Positions 53,474-62,527 are shown, counted from the stretch's first letter. The stretch: 64,000 bases of DNA from Clostridiales bacterium (GCA_012519845.1 JAAYPK010000005.1:1-64000), one strand, 5' to 3'. Notes: generated from the sequence alone by a model not told the origin. Program-made: numbers and translations.

Positions 53474-54535
53474 CTAGAATTCCCCAATTTCCTTGCTTTC
53501 TTTATGTTCTAAATCGAAATCTGCATTATTAAAATAATTTCCTGTACATCCAAAAGTTGTATCTACTTTTATCCATAAATCCTGTTCTTTAATATAAACC
53601 TTATTCCATGCATGTCCTATAAATTCTTCTCCATTGTAACCTTCCCCTATAATTATTTTTGATTTTATTCCAATATCCTTTAACATGGCAGTATATAGAC
53701 ATGAATAATCAAAACATATACCTTTTTTATCTCTAAATGTAGGAATAGCTCCACTTTCTAAACTATAAGGATTATCAGATATCTTTGCTGCTTTTTCATC
53801 ATCATATTTAATATTTCTTGTTATCCAATTATAAATAATCTTTGCCTTTTCTAAATCATTAGTACTATTTTTTGTTAACTCAATGGCTTTATTCTTAATT
53901 TGGTCATTACTTTTTATTCCTTCTTCAACAGTAATTCCATTATAATACACAGAAGTGCCGTCTTTTATTACTTCCATGACCCCATTTTTAATAGATAAAA
54001 CAGTTTGGCTATTAATCATTTTATTTAGTTTATCGTATATAATTAAATCATCTAAATATGTAAATTTATTTTCACTACTTACTACATTGTTATATAAAAC
54101 AATTGGAATGCAAATTGTTATAATAATAACTACACCTTTAATTGCACCAAAAATTACAGAAAAAATAAATAAAATAATCTTTTTATGTTTTAATTTATTT
54201 ATAGTATTGTTTAATGAAAATGATTGTAGTATTTTCAATATTAATTCTACTAAAAACTTTATTGCTATAAATAATATAATAATAGTTGCTATATGAATAA
54301 CTCCATTATACCTTGAATTTTCTTTTAAAAGATTCCCTAATATATTATTAGTTAACTCATTAATGTCTTTATAATATATCATCATAATAAAAAATGTGAT
54401 TATTGTTGCAATCCCTGATAAAATTGGATTTACTGCATTATCTATATCCTTACTGTTTAAAACAGATATAACTGATGTTATTATTGAAATTATGATTATT
54501 AATATACAAATTATTTCTTGAATAGAAAATTTCAT
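53474..54535 (-). CDS. CvpA-like membrane protein fused to a transglutaminase-like domain
   Basis: The 353-residue protein has four membrane helices in the first 150 residues, in an arrangement like CvpA proteins (VVIIITICIPIVLYNNVVS at the end). A transglutaminase-like cysteine-peptidase domain follows: Cys in GICFDYSCLYTAML, His in FIGHAWNKVYI and Asp in IKVDTTFG. The catalytic triad seems complete and faces outside. The gene lies 11 nt after recX. Such a fusion suggests a membrane-bound processing or cross-linking enzyme; substrate unknown. Confidence 0.85.
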   Translation of the reverse strand: MKFSIQEIICILIIIISIITSVISVLNSKDIDNAVNPILSGIATIITFFIMMIYYKDINELTNNILGNLLKENSRYNGVIHIATIIILFIAIKFLVELILKILQSFSLNNTINKLKHKKIILFIFSVIFGAIKGVVIIITICIPIVLYNNVVSSENKFTYLDDLIIYDKLNKMINSQTVLSIKNGVMEVIKDGTSVYYNGITVEEGIKSNDQIKNKAIELTKNSTNDLEKAKIIYNWITRNIKYDDEKAAKISDNPYSLESGAIPTFRDKKGICFDYSCLYTAMLKDIGIKSKIIIGEGYNGEEFIGHAWNKVYIKEQDLWIKVDTTFGCTGNYFNNADFDLEHKESKEIGEF

Positions 54536-54546
54536 AATGTAACTCC

Positions 54547-55176
54547 TTATATATTATTAATTATTTCAACTTCAACTTCTTTAATAATGGAATAATCAAA
54601 ACCTCTTCCAGCTAAATATGTATATAATTTATTTTTTAATTTATAAATATCCTTTTCTCTTTTAATAAGGCTATTATATTTTTTTATTCCTAATTCTTTA
54701 GCTACTTGCTTTTCAGTATCCCTATCAACTATTTCTAGTGATTTATTAATTTCCTCTTCTGTAAAACCTTTGTTTAATAAATCATATCTTATTTTCTTTT
54801 CTCCGTATTTTTTACTTTTATCGGTAACATACATTTTTCCTATTTTATTGTTATCAATAAATTTATATTCTTTTAAAAAGGCTAATGTTCTTTTAATTTC
54901 ATCTATATTGTATCCTTTTTCTTTAAGTTTCTCTGCCATTTGTTTTTCTGTTTTATAACTTCTTTCAACTATTTTTAAAGCAGTTTCTTTACATTTTATG
55001 TAATTATCCTCTTTTGCTAATAAAAAAAGGTTTTCTTTATCAATTATTTTTCCTTTTTTTAAATTTTCCTTATACACTATTTCTGAATTTACAGATAAAG
55101 CATATTCATTGTCAATAAATATATTAACTCTGTTTTTATTTCTTTTCTGAACTTCAATTTTAGTAATTTCACTCAT
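54547..55176 (-). CDS. recX: Regulatory protein RecX
   Basis: The 209-residue protein is made of three-helix repeats typical of RecX, with motif ERSYKTEKQMAEKLKEKGYN in repeat 1 and YDLLNKGFTEEEINKSLEIV in repeat 2. It modulates RecA filaments in recombination and SOS. The N-terminal beta strands (KIEVQKRNKNRVNIFIDNEY) match clostridial forms. It begins 1 nt after the stop of the M16 peptidase gene and is followed closely by a transglutaminase gene. recA is not adjacent. Confidence 0.93.
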   Translation of the reverse strand: MSEITKIEVQKRNKNRVNIFIDNEYALSVNSEIVYKENLKKGKIIDKENLFLLAKEDNYIKCKETALKIVERSYKTEKQMAEKLKEKGYNIDEIKRTLAFLKEYKFIDNNKIGKMYVTDKSKKYGEKKIRYDLLNKGFTEEEINKSLEIVDRDTEKQVAKELGIKKYNSLIKREKDIYKLKNKLYTYLAGRGFDYSIIKEVEVEIINNI

Positions 55177-55177
55177 T

Positions 55178-56437
55178 TTATTCCTTCCTCTTAGTTAACA
55201 CGTGTATTGTTGGTTCTTTTAGAACTTTTCTAGCAACATTAATTATTTGTTCTATATTTAATTTATTTAATTTTTCCATATCTTTAACGAATTCGAATAT
55301 TTCTTCATTATCAAGCTCTTGATGTAATACATAATTGCATAGTTCAGCAGAATCTTCCAAAGTGGAAATAACAGCTGTTTTATGAACTTTTTTCATAATT
55401 TCTAAGTCTTCTTCACCAAAAATAATTTCGCCATTTACTACTTTTTTTATTATTTCATCAATGGCTTTTATGGTTTTATTTACATCTTCATTTGAAACTG
55501 CAGTATATATATATAATGACTTAACATTCTTAGTCATATCTAAATGAGTATATACATCATAGGCAAGACCTTTTTCTTCTCTTATTTCTCTAAAAAGAAG
55601 TGAATTAGCACTTTCGCCAAGTCGATGATTTAATATTTTTAATGGTAACTCGTCTTTTTTTTCTAAATCATAAAAAGTATATAAATAAATAATGCTACTT
55701 TGTTCAATATCATTTTTATAACTAACTTTAGTTATATTTTTATTTTTTTCCATAATTACTTTAGGAGATCTATTTATGGACTTATTACTATTCCAATTTT
55801 CTTTTTGAAACTCACCTTCTACCATTTCTAATATTTCTGAATGTTCAAAAGGAGAAACAACTGTAACAATAATGTTATCAGGGGTATAATATTTTTTGTA
55901 ATATTTATATATTTCTTCCCTTCTAAACTTACTTACTCCTTTTTCTAATCCGGTAACATCATATTTCAATGGACTTTTTTCAAAGGCAACTTCATTGGTT
56001 TTCTTAAAACTTAAATCTTCAATATCATCTTTATTGCTTCTAATTTCTGAAAGTATTACTCCTCTTTCTCTTTCTATCTCACTTTCGCTAAATATAGAGG
56101 AGGTCATCATATCTCCAAGAAGTACTACTGCTTTTTTTAATTCTTCACTTAAACAGCTTATTGTATACACAGTTTCATTATAATCAGTGTATGCATTATA
56201 TTCTCCTCCTAAAGCCTCCAAATCTTTATTTAGCTTTTTATTGTCCCTTTTTTCAGTACCTTTAAAAAGCATATGTTCTATAAAATGGCTAATTCCTTTT
56301 TCATCTATATTTTCATAAATTGCTCCAACTCTTACTCCAACATTAATTGATGCAATCTGACTTTCTTTTTTTATTGATATTACTTCTAATCCATTTGATA
56401 ATTTATGTTTTTTTATATCTAAATTAATTTTATTCAT
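55178..56437 (-). CDS. M16 family zinc peptidase (processing peptidase-like)
   Basis: The 419-residue protein carries the inverted zinc motif HFIEHMLFKG (HxxEH), a downstream Glu in the ETVYTISCL region and the conserved segment RGVILSEIRSNKDDIED. This is the PqqL/YmxG/ mitochondrial processing peptidase-like group, active on peptides in the cytoplasm. Its length matches single-copy half-domain enzymes that form dimers. It is the first gene of the unit with recX. Ribosome binding site is weak (AAAGGAGTAG). Confidence 0.92.
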   Translation of the reverse strand: MNKINLDIKKHKLSNGLEVISIKKESQIASINVGVRVGAIYENIDEKGISHFIEHMLFKGTEKRDNKKLNKDLEALGGEYNAYTDYNETVYTISCLSEELKKAVVLLGDMMTSSIFSESEIERERGVILSEIRSNKDDIEDLSFKKTNEVAFEKSPLKYDVTGLEKGVSKFRREEIYKYYKKYYTPDNIIVTVVSPFEHSEILEMVEGEFQKENWNSNKSINRSPKVIMEKNKNITKVSYKNDIEQSSIIYLYTFYDLEKKDELPLKILNHRLGESANSLLFREIREEKGLAYDVYTHLDMTKNVKSLYIYTAVSNEDVNKTIKAIDEIIKKVVNGEIIFGEEDLEIMKKVHKTAVISTLEDSAELCNYVLHQELDNEEIFEFVKDMEKLNKLNIEQIINVARKVLKEPTIHVLTKRKE

Positions 56438-56481
56438 CTACTACTCCTTTTGCTTTATATATTTATTATATCATGCTTTTA

Positions 56482-56510
56482 TTAACATTTCTTATTAAGT
56501 ATAATATAAT
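56482..56510 (+). promoter_or_regulatory. Promoter of the two-component system
   Basis: TTAACA (56482-56487) and TATAAT (56505-56510) are 17 nt apart, 49 nt before the response regulator start. Confidence 0.65.
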
Positions 56511-56559
56511 TAGGGTACAATAAAACAATTTACTTTACAATTTATAAGGAGGCGATATT

Positions 56560-57231
56560 TTGAAAAAGAATATTCTTGTTGTAGAGGATGAAATTAGAAT
56601 TAGATTTTTACTTAGAGATTATTTATTTAAAGAAGGTTACGGTGTTTTTGAAGCTGAAAATGGGGAAATTGCTTTAAATGTATTTAAGGATAATAAAATA
56701 GATTTAATTATATTAGATATAATGATGCCTGTAATGGATGGGTTGACTGTTTTAGATAAAATCCGTGAAGTTTCTACTGTTCCTGTTATTTTATTAACGG
56801 CTAAAGGTCAAGAAGAAGATAAACTTCAAGGTTATGATTATGGTGCAGATGATTATATGACTAAACCCTTTAGTCCAAAAGTATTAATGGCTAAAGTCAG
56901 AGCGCTACTTAAAAGGTCTCGAGATGAAGTAGATTCCAGTACTCAAGATTTTAATGGTCTTATTATAAATAAATTATCTAAGGAAGTTAAAGTTGACGAT
57001 GAAATACTTCCCCTTTCACCTAAAGAATATGATCTTCTTATTTATTTAACTTCTAATGAAGGAATAGCCTTAAGTAGAGATAATATTTTAGATAATGTTT
57101 GGGGTATTGATTACTATGGGGATATTAGAACTGTTGACACTAATATTAAAAGACTTAGAGAAAAGCTTAAAGATAAGTCAAATTATATTGTAACTGTTAG
57201 AGGAAGCGGTTATAAATTTGAGGTGAAGTAA
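56560..57231 (+). CDS. OmpR/PhoB family response regulator
   Basis: The 223-residue protein starts with TTG (56560), with AGGAGG 6-8 nt upstream. The receiver domain has the acidic pair VEDE, the phosphorylation Asp in LIILDIMMPVMDGL and the switch Lys in YMTKPF. A winged-helix DNA-binding domain follows (LSPKEYDLLIYL, RTVDTNIKRLREKL, VRGSGYKFE). It works with the sensor kinase whose ATG directly follows its stop. The regulon cannot be read here. Confidence 0.95.
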   Translation: MKKNILVVEDEIRIRFLLRDYLFKEGYGVFEAENGEIALNVFKDNKIDLIILDIMMPVMDGLTVLDKIREVSTVPVILLTAKGQEEDKLQGYDYGADDYMTKPFSPKVLMAKVRALLKRSRDEVDSSTQDFNGLIINKLSKEVKVDDEILPLSPKEYDLLIYLTSNEGIALSRDNILDNVWGIDYYGDIRTVDTNIKRLREKLKDKSNYIVTVRGSGYKFEVK

Positions 57232-58749
57232 ATGAAATATAATCTATCTAAAAGATTATTTGTAATAACATTATCTATACTGCTTCTTATGATGGGATTA
57301 ACAATGCTTTTTCAAGTTCTTTTCTTTCAAATTTTCTATGAAGAAAAAAAGCAAGATGAATTAATTAAAGAGTTATCTACTTTTAAAGATTTTTATTCTT
57401 ATCAATTAAATACTCAAAATTATGCAAATACTTTGTCTGCTTTTGAAAATAGAACTAATTCAAAAATAGGAATTTTTACATTAAATTCAGATAAACAATA
57501 TAGATTAAAGTATTTTACTAATCCATATAGTAAAGAAGATACAGAAGCATCAGAGGCTTTAGAAGCATATTTTTCTGAAATATGCAGTAATTCAAATTTA
57601 ATTGATACAGTAGTTAATGATGATAAGCCTTCAAGTACTGTTTTTTATAATAAAAGTAGTAGTACAAAAAAAATTGGTGTTATGAGTGCTTTTTCTTTAT
57701 CAAGCAGAAATGATGCTATTATTATTTCTGTTTCATCAGTAGAGCCTATTGAAGAAGCTTCAAGTGTTATTACAGAATTTTATATTTACATATCAATTGG
57801 CTTCGTAATTATTTCAATTGTTATGTCCTCTATTTATTCAAATCTAATTTCAAAACCACTTATTATAATAAATAATGTTGCTAAAAAAATGTCCAATATG
57901 GATTTTTCAGCTCAATGTAATGAAGATAGAAATGATGAAATAGGGAATCTTGCATCTACATTAAATTTTTTATCTTCAAATTTAGATTATGCTCTTGAAG
58001 ACTTGAAAAATAAAAATAAGCAACTTGAAAAGGATATTGAGAAAGAAAGAAATTTAGAAGTTATGAGAAAAGATTTTATTGCATCTGTAAGCCATGAACT
58101 TAAAACTCCAATTGGAATTATTGAAGGTTATGCAGAAGGAATAAAAGATGGTATTGTAAAAGATAAAGATGCTCTTGTTTACCTTGAAACTATAATTGAT
58201 GAGTCAAAAAAAATGGGAGTACTTGTTTCTAACATGCTTGAATTATCTAAGTTAGAGTCAGGAGTAATTAAGCCAAAGCCTGAAGTTTTTAATATAAATA
58301 GATTAATTAATAAGCTTGTAAAAAAACATTCTCCTGAAGCCAGCGAAAAAAATCTTCAGCTTTTATTTTATGAAAATACTGAATATTCCTATGTATTGGC
58401 AGATATATTCCAAATGGAGCAAGTGTTAACAAATCTAATAACAAATGCTTTAAAATATACAGCAGAAGGTAATAAAATAATAATTTCAATAAATTTATGT
58501 AATGATAATTATGTAATTTCTGTTGTTAATACTGGTACTCAAATTGCAAATGAAGAACTAGATAAAGTTTTCAATAAATTTTATAAAGTTGATAAATCAA
58601 GAAATAGAAAAACTAATAGTACCGGACTAGGTCTTTCAATAGTAAAGAATTTATTAGATCTTCATGGATTTAACTATTCTTTAAAAAACATAAAAAATGC
58701 TGTTAAGTTTGAATTCTCAATTCCAAAAGAAGATCCTGATTTTGAATAA
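57232..58749 (+). CDS. Sensor histidine kinase with HAMP domain
   Basis: The 505-residue protein has a membrane segment at about residues 9-31, an extracellular domain of about 150 residues, a second membrane segment (about 182-202), a HAMP linker and coiled coil. The HisKA domain has the phosphorylation site SVSHELKTPIG, and the ATPase has N-box LITNALKYT and G-box STGLGLSIVKN. It is of the standard class I form. Its start codon overlaps directly after the regulator stop (no gap). The stimulus is unknown; the external domain shows no recognised sensor fold. Confidence 0.95.
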   Translation: MKYNLSKRLFVITLSILLLMMGLTMLFQVLFFQIFYEEKKQDELIKELSTFKDFYSYQLNTQNYANTLSAFENRTNSKIGIFTLNSDKQYRLKYFTNPYSKEDTEASEALEAYFSEICSNSNLIDTVVNDDKPSSTVFYNKSSSTKKIGVMSAFSLSSRNDAIIISVSSVEPIEEASSVITEFYIYISIGFVIISIVMSSIYSNLISKPLIIINNVAKKMSNMDFSAQCNEDRNDEIGNLASTLNFLSSNLDYALEDLKNKNKQLEKDIEKERNLEVMRKDFIASVSHELKTPIGIIEGYAEGIKDGIVKDKDALVYLETIIDESKKMGVLVSNMLELSKLESGVIKPKPEVFNINRLINKLVKKHSPEASEKNLQLLFYENTEYSYVLADIFQMEQVLTNLITNALKYTAEGNKIIISINLCNDNYVISVVNTGTQIANEELDKVFNKFYKVDKSRNRKTNSTGLGLSIVKNLLDLHGFNYSLKNIKNAVKFEFSIPKEDPDFE

Positions 58750-58753
58750 ATAT

Positions 58754-58796
58754 AAAGCAGTATACTCTACAAACTTAGTAGGTATACTGCTTTTTT
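58754..58796. terminator. Terminator after the sensor kinase, facing the SDR gene end
   Basis: AAAGCAGTATAC (58754-58765) pairs perfectly with GTATACTGCTTT (58782-58793) and TTTTTT follows. It overlaps the last codon of the convergent SDR gene. Confidence 0.9.
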
Positions 58797-59535
58797 ATAT
58801 ATATCCTCCATCTATCTTTATTACTTCTCCTGTTAAATAGCTAGAATCATCACTACATAAAAATACAACTGCTTTTGCTATTTCCTCTGGCAGTCCAAAT
58901 CTTCCCATTGGTATTTCATTTATTAATTCTTCCTTTTCAGCATTATTTAAAAACGAATTCATTTTTGTATCAATTACACCAGGAGCTACTGCATTAACTC
59001 TGATATTTGATGGTGCCATTTCTTTAGCTAATGCTTTAGTAAATAAATTAATTCCTCCTTTGCTAGTTGAATATAATACCTCACAGGAAGCACCTACTTC
59101 CCCCCACATAGAAGATATATTAACAATGCTACCACCTTTATTTATCATAAACGGTATTACGTTTCTTGTAAGATACATTGTTCCTAAAAGATTAGTATTT
59201 ATTACATTGTCAATTTCTTCCCTTGTAGCATCCATAAAAAGTCCAATTTTGCTTATTCCTGCGTTATTTACTAATATATCAATTTTGCCAAAGGTGTCTA
59301 TTACTTCTTTTACTAATTCTTCTGTTTCTTTATATGAAGAGATATTCTTTTTTATTTCTATTGCTGTACCACCTATTTTTTTTATTTTCTCAACAGTCTC
59401 CTTTGCTCCTTCCTTATCTTTAGAATAATTTACTACAATTGAAGCTCCTTCCATTGCAAGATTTATGGCAATTGCTCTTCCAATCCCTCTTGAGGCTCCA
59501 GTTACTATTGCTATTTTACCTGTTAATTTATTCAT
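58795..59535 (-). CDS. Short-chain dehydrogenase/reductase (FabG-like)
   Basis: The 246-residue protein has the SDR Rossmann motif TGASRGIG, NNAG, the catalytic Ser-Tyr-Lys (ISSMWG, YSTSKGG) and the C-terminal GGYI. FabG reduces 3-oxoacyl-ACP with NADPH in fatty acid synthesis, but a stand-alone gene away from the fab cluster may be a paralogue with another substrate. It lies downstream of a tandem repeat block on the same strand (59547-59636) and has AAGGAG 5-6 nt before its ATG. Confidence 0.93.
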   Translation of the reverse strand: MNKLTGKIAIVTGASRGIGRAIAINLAMEGASIVVNYSKDKEGAKETVEKIKKIGGTAIEIKKNISSYKETEELVKEVIDTFGKIDILVNNAGISKIGLFMDATREEIDNVINTNLLGTMYLTRNVIPFMINKGGSIVNISSMWGEVGASCEVLYSTSKGGINLFTKALAKEMAPSNIRVNAVAPGVIDTKMNSFLNNAEKEELINEIPMGRFGLPEEIAKAVVFLCSDDSSYLTGEVIKIDGGYI

Positions 59536-59546
59536 AATTTCTCCTT

Positions 59547-59636
59547 ACAATCTATTTTAGATAAATGTTGATTTATAATTGTAAAAGTATATCTTTAAAA
59601 CTCTACAATCTATTTTAGATAAATGTTGATTTATAT
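59547..59636 (+). repeat. Tandem duplication holding dispersed repeat copies 3 and 4
   Basis: The core CTATTTTAGATAAATGTTGA occurs at 59552 and 59610, 58 nt apart. Each copy is preceded by ACAAT and followed by ATTTATA. The spacer 59578-59604 (with TATCTTTAAAA near its end) resembles the last codons of the dipeptidase gene that follow copy 4, so one duplication unit seems to comprise a gene end plus the repeat. The block separates two minus-strand genes. Confidence 0.85.
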
Positions 59637-59639
59637 TTA

Positions 59640-60566
59640 TTAGAGTGTATCTTTAAAAACTCTTAATACATTATTATAAAAGATTTTTTCAATTTCATCA
59701 TCTGTAAAGCCATTTTTATTAAGTTCATAGGATAACTTATCCATTTCACTTATATTTTTAATTTCTACAGAGTTCTCTATTCCATCAAAATCTGTTCCTA
59801 ATGCTATAACATCAATTCCTCCAACATTTTTTATATGTTTAATATGAAGAATCATATCATTTATAGTTGCTATTTTACTAAACCCAAGAAAATCAGCACA
59901 AAAATTTAATCCCATTACGCCACCTTTATCACTTAAATTTTTAATCATTTCATCTGTTAAATTCCGTGGGTGTTCTTTTATAACCCTAGAATTTGAATGA
60001 CTTGCTATAAATGGTTTCTTGCATATATTAATTAAATCCCAAAACCCAGCATCTGATAAATGTGATGAATCCACTATAATTTTTTGTTTTTCCATTTCCT
60101 CTACAACATTTTTACCAAACTCAGTAAGACCTTTTTCCTTATAAATATAGTTATAATTAGGATATCCAATTGTATTCTTGTAATTCCATGTTAATGTAAT
60201 TATCCTTATACCTAATTTAAATAATTCTTTTATATTATCAATATTCCCTTGAAGCACTTCTCCTTCTTCTATGGATAATAATGCTAAAACTTTTTCTTTT
60301 GAGAAAATTATATCTTCATAATTATTTATTATTTTAATTTTATCTTTGTTTTTATTATATTCTTCAATAAAATTATTATAGATTTTCATAAATTCATCAT
60401 AGGGATCATTGTGATTTCCAATATCAATGAAAAAGGCAAAGACTTGACCTAAAGACTTACCTTTTATTAATTTTTCTATATCAACACTTAGAGAATTAGA
60501 AAGTAAACTCTGTTTTTCATAATATATTTTGCTTGCTGTATCACAGTGTAAATCAAAAAATTTCAT
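59640..60566 (-). CDS. Membrane dipeptidase-like M19 metallopeptidase
   Basis: The 308-residue protein has the M19 signatures FFDLHCDTASK (metal His and Asp), a Glu in SIEEGEV, HLSDAGFWDL and ASHSNSRVI. The family (renal dipeptidase, bacterial dipeptidases) hydrolyses dipeptides or beta-lactams with two zinc ions. No signal peptide, so cytoplasmic here. It starts 4 nt after the metallophosphoesterase stop and is in one unit with the SPFH and phosphoesterase genes. A near-copy of its last codons lies 58 nt downstream within the repeat block. Confidence 0.92.
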   Translation of the reverse strand: MKFFDLHCDTASKIYYEKQSLLSNSLSVDIEKLIKGKSLGQVFAFFIDIGNHNDPYDEFMKIYNNFIEEYNKNKDKIKIINNYEDIIFSKEKVLALLSIEEGEVLQGNIDNIKELFKLGIRIITLTWNYKNTIGYPNYNYIYKEKGLTEFGKNVVEEMEKQKIIVDSSHLSDAGFWDLINICKKPFIASHSNSRVIKEHPRNLTDEMIKNLSDKGGVMGLNFCADFLGFSKIATINDMILHIKHIKNVGGIDVIALGTDFDGIENSVEIKNISEMDKLSYELNKNGFTDDEIEKIFYNNVLRVFKDTL

Positions 60567-60570
60567 TATT

Positions 60571-61479
60571 TCACCTTGTATTCTTTAAATACCCTTCCAA
60601 TCTTTCAGGACCACCAATTATGTTTCTTGCTATATATAAAGATGCATCTTCTTTTACGTAGGTTGACCATTTTACTAATGATATTATACCATTATTTATT
60701 TCAATAGTACTCATTGAATATGGTAAAACACAACACCCATCATTAAAATATAGTCCTTCTCCTACTTTAGGAAATCTACTTTTATGAGTATGTCCACAAA
60801 TCATACAAATATTGTTGTCTTTTGTCCATTTTTCAAGCTTTTCGTCTATAATTCCTCCCTTTTTATAATTGTTTGCTGGACTTGTTGGCTCTTTAAAGCC
60901 TGCAATCCCAGCCATAAACCTCCAAATATATCGAACTAGAAATCTACTTACTAAACACATTTCGTAGTTCATAAAATCCACTTGGTGCCCATGTACTATT
61001 AAAATTTCCTTATTTATAGGTGTATAATTTAATACTAGACCTTCTTTCATTTCCATATCTTTAACTAAATTGATAAAATCTTTACCAAAATACTCTGAAA
61101 CATTCTGAAGTTTTTTTATTTGCTTATTTAGAAAATCTTTTGAACTTTTCTTTTCATCATGATTACCATAAATCAAATATAACCTTTTTTCTCTCTTAAA
61201 TAAATTTAGCATTCTGAAAATCCCTTTATAATTATATGCAATATCAATATAAGATTTATTTTTCCATAACTCATCCCCATCACCGGCTTCAATTAATGTA
61301 AAGTCTTCTTTATAATAATGACTTAATGCGGCAAAATATATGTTACGATTACCTATTAAAGAATCTGAATAACTTCCATCTCCTCTATGAACATCACTCA
61401 TAATTACTATTTTATTTTCATTATTAAATTTAATTCTTTCAGAATTAGCATATATATTTAATAATTTATCTTTCCTCAT
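60571..61479 (-). CDS. Calcineurin-like metallophosphoesterase
   Basis: The 302-residue protein has the metal site motifs in order: MSDVHRGDGSYSD (D-x-H), AGDGDELWK (GD), YGNHDEKK (GNHD), HGHQVDF and CGHTHKSRF (GHxH). No signal peptide is seen. The substrate may be a nucleotide, lipid precursor such as UDP-diacylglucosamine, or protein. It lies directly after a hairpin that pairs its ribosome binding site (61486-61519), so translation may be controlled. It continues into the dipeptidase with a 4-nt gap. Confidence 0.9.
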   Translation of the reverse strand: MRKDKLLNIYANSERIKFNNENKIVIMSDVHRGDGSYSDSLIGNRNIYFAALSHYYKEDFTLIEAGDGDELWKNKSYIDIAYNYKGIFRMLNLFKREKRLYLIYGNHDEKKSSKDFLNKQIKKLQNVSEYFGKDFINLVKDMEMKEGLVLNYTPINKEILIVHGHQVDFMNYEMCLVSRFLVRYIWRFMAGIAGFKEPTSPANNYKKGGIIDEKLEKWTKDNNICMICGHTHKSRFPKVGEGLYFNDGCCVLPYSMSTIEINNGIISLVKWSTYVKEDASLYIARNIIGGPERLEGYLKNTR

Positions 61480-61485
61480 AATTTT

Positions 61486-61519
61486 CCCCTCATATATTAT
61501 TAATATAATATATGAGGGG
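61486..61519 (-). promoter_or_regulatory. 15-bp perfect hairpin sequestering the phosphoesterase ribosome binding site
   Basis: CCCCTCATATATTAT (61486-61500) is perfectly complementary to 61505-61519, with a 4-nt TAAT loop. On the minus strand the 3' arm ends GAGGGG, the Shine-Dalgarno sequence, 6 nt before the ATG at 61479. There is no T-run after it, so it is not a normal terminator. It should block ribosome binding until melted or until translation from the SPFH gene opens it. Confidence 0.8.
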
Positions 61520-61525
61520 CTATTA

Positions 61526-62320
61526 TTATTTATTTTCTAAAATTGAAGAAATATCAAACATATTTCCATTAGATCCAGTTACAGATGGAAGCTTACCATC
61601 CCATTTTTCTATAAATCTTTGTTTTATAACATTTTCATCAATAGATTGTGATAACAATTCATTGGCTTTTGCTTCACCTTCTGCAGCTGCTATTTTTTGT
61701 TTTGCCTCTATCTCAATTCTAGATAAATCTTCTTGTGCTTTCAAAGCATTCTGTTGAGCTGTTTGTTTAGCTTCTATAGCTTTATTAAATTCTTCTGAAA
61801 ATTGAAAATTAACAATATTTAAATTTTCTATTCCAATTCCGTATTTCTCAACCTTATCAATTAATTCCTTTTTAATTCCTTCTCCTACTGCAGTTCTTTT
61901 TGTAATTAACTCTTCAGCAGTATATTGTGCAATTACACTTTTCGTTGATTCTTGTATTGCTGGTGTAATAATTGTATTTATATAATTTACTCCAACATTT
62001 TTATACAAATATGCAGATTTTTCAGGATTAATTCTAAAATTAACTGCTATTGAATTGTCTACAGTCTGTAAGTCTTTACTTGCACTATTTCCATCAACAG
62101 TAACAATTTGCGTTCTATTGTCCATTAGAATTACTTTTTCTATAAAAGGTAATTTGAAATTAAGTCCTTCTTTTAATGATGCATCTTGCACTGCCCCCAT
62201 TCTTATTTTTATGCCTGTACTACCTGCTGGAACCTTTGTTACACTGCCTATAGCAGTTCCTCCTATCACTATAACAATTAGAGTTCCCAAAATAATTGTT
62301 TTGATTTTTTTTAATTCCAT
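61526..62320 (-). CDS. SPFH/Band 7 (prohibitin-like) membrane protein
   Basis: The 264-residue protein has an N-terminal membrane helix (about residues 8-25), then an SPFH domain (VPAGSTGIKIRMGAVQDASL, TVDGNSASKDLQTVDNSIAV), and a helical tail (KAIEAKQTAQQNALKAQEDL, then KQKIAAAEGEAKANE). This resembles prohibitins and HflC/K-type proteins that organise membrane domains and proteases. No FtsH or HflK partner is adjacent. Its stop is 46 nt before the phosphoesterase start, across the SD-sequestering hairpin. Confidence 0.93.
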   Translation of the reverse strand: MELKKIKTIILGTLIVIVIGGTAIGSVTKVPAGSTGIKIRMGAVQDASLKEGLNFKLPFIEKVILMDNRTQIVTVDGNSASKDLQTVDNSIAVNFRINPEKSAYLYKNVGVNYINTIITPAIQESTKSVIAQYTAEELITKRTAVGEGIKKELIDKVEKYGIGIENLNIVNFQFSEEFNKAIEAKQTAQQNALKAQEDLSRIEIEAKQKIAAAEGEAKANELLSQSIDENVIKQRFIEKWDGKLPSVTGSNGNMFDISSILENK

Positions 62321-62475
62321 ATTACATCTCCCCTAATAAAATAATATTTTATAAGTTTTTTTATAACTTTATATATAGTATACTATACCATTTAGTAAGT
62401 GTCAATATTTTCTATAACTTTTTATTCTTTAGTTAGTAAGTTATTACATTTTGACCATTTATGTAATTTTATAAA

Positions 62476-62505
62476 GAATAAAAGCCGGCTACAAAAGCCG
62501 ACTTT
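62476..62505 (-). terminator. Terminator of glyA
   Basis: AAAGCCGGCT (62481-62490) pairs with AGCCGACTTT (62496-62505) with one G-U pair; on the minus strand TTTTATTC follows. Confidence 0.85.
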
Positions 62506-62527
62506 ATAGTATTTAATAATCTAGTTC

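Noticed and set aside
59547..59636. CRISPR-like repeat-spacer pair
   Set aside because: Only two repeats at 58-nt spacing, the spacer resembles the adjacent gene end rather than foreign DNA, and no cas genes or leader lie in the window.
61486..61519. Terminator after the SPFH gene
   Set aside because: No T-run follows the stem on the minus strand; instead the stem ends in the Shine-Dalgarno sequence of the next gene.
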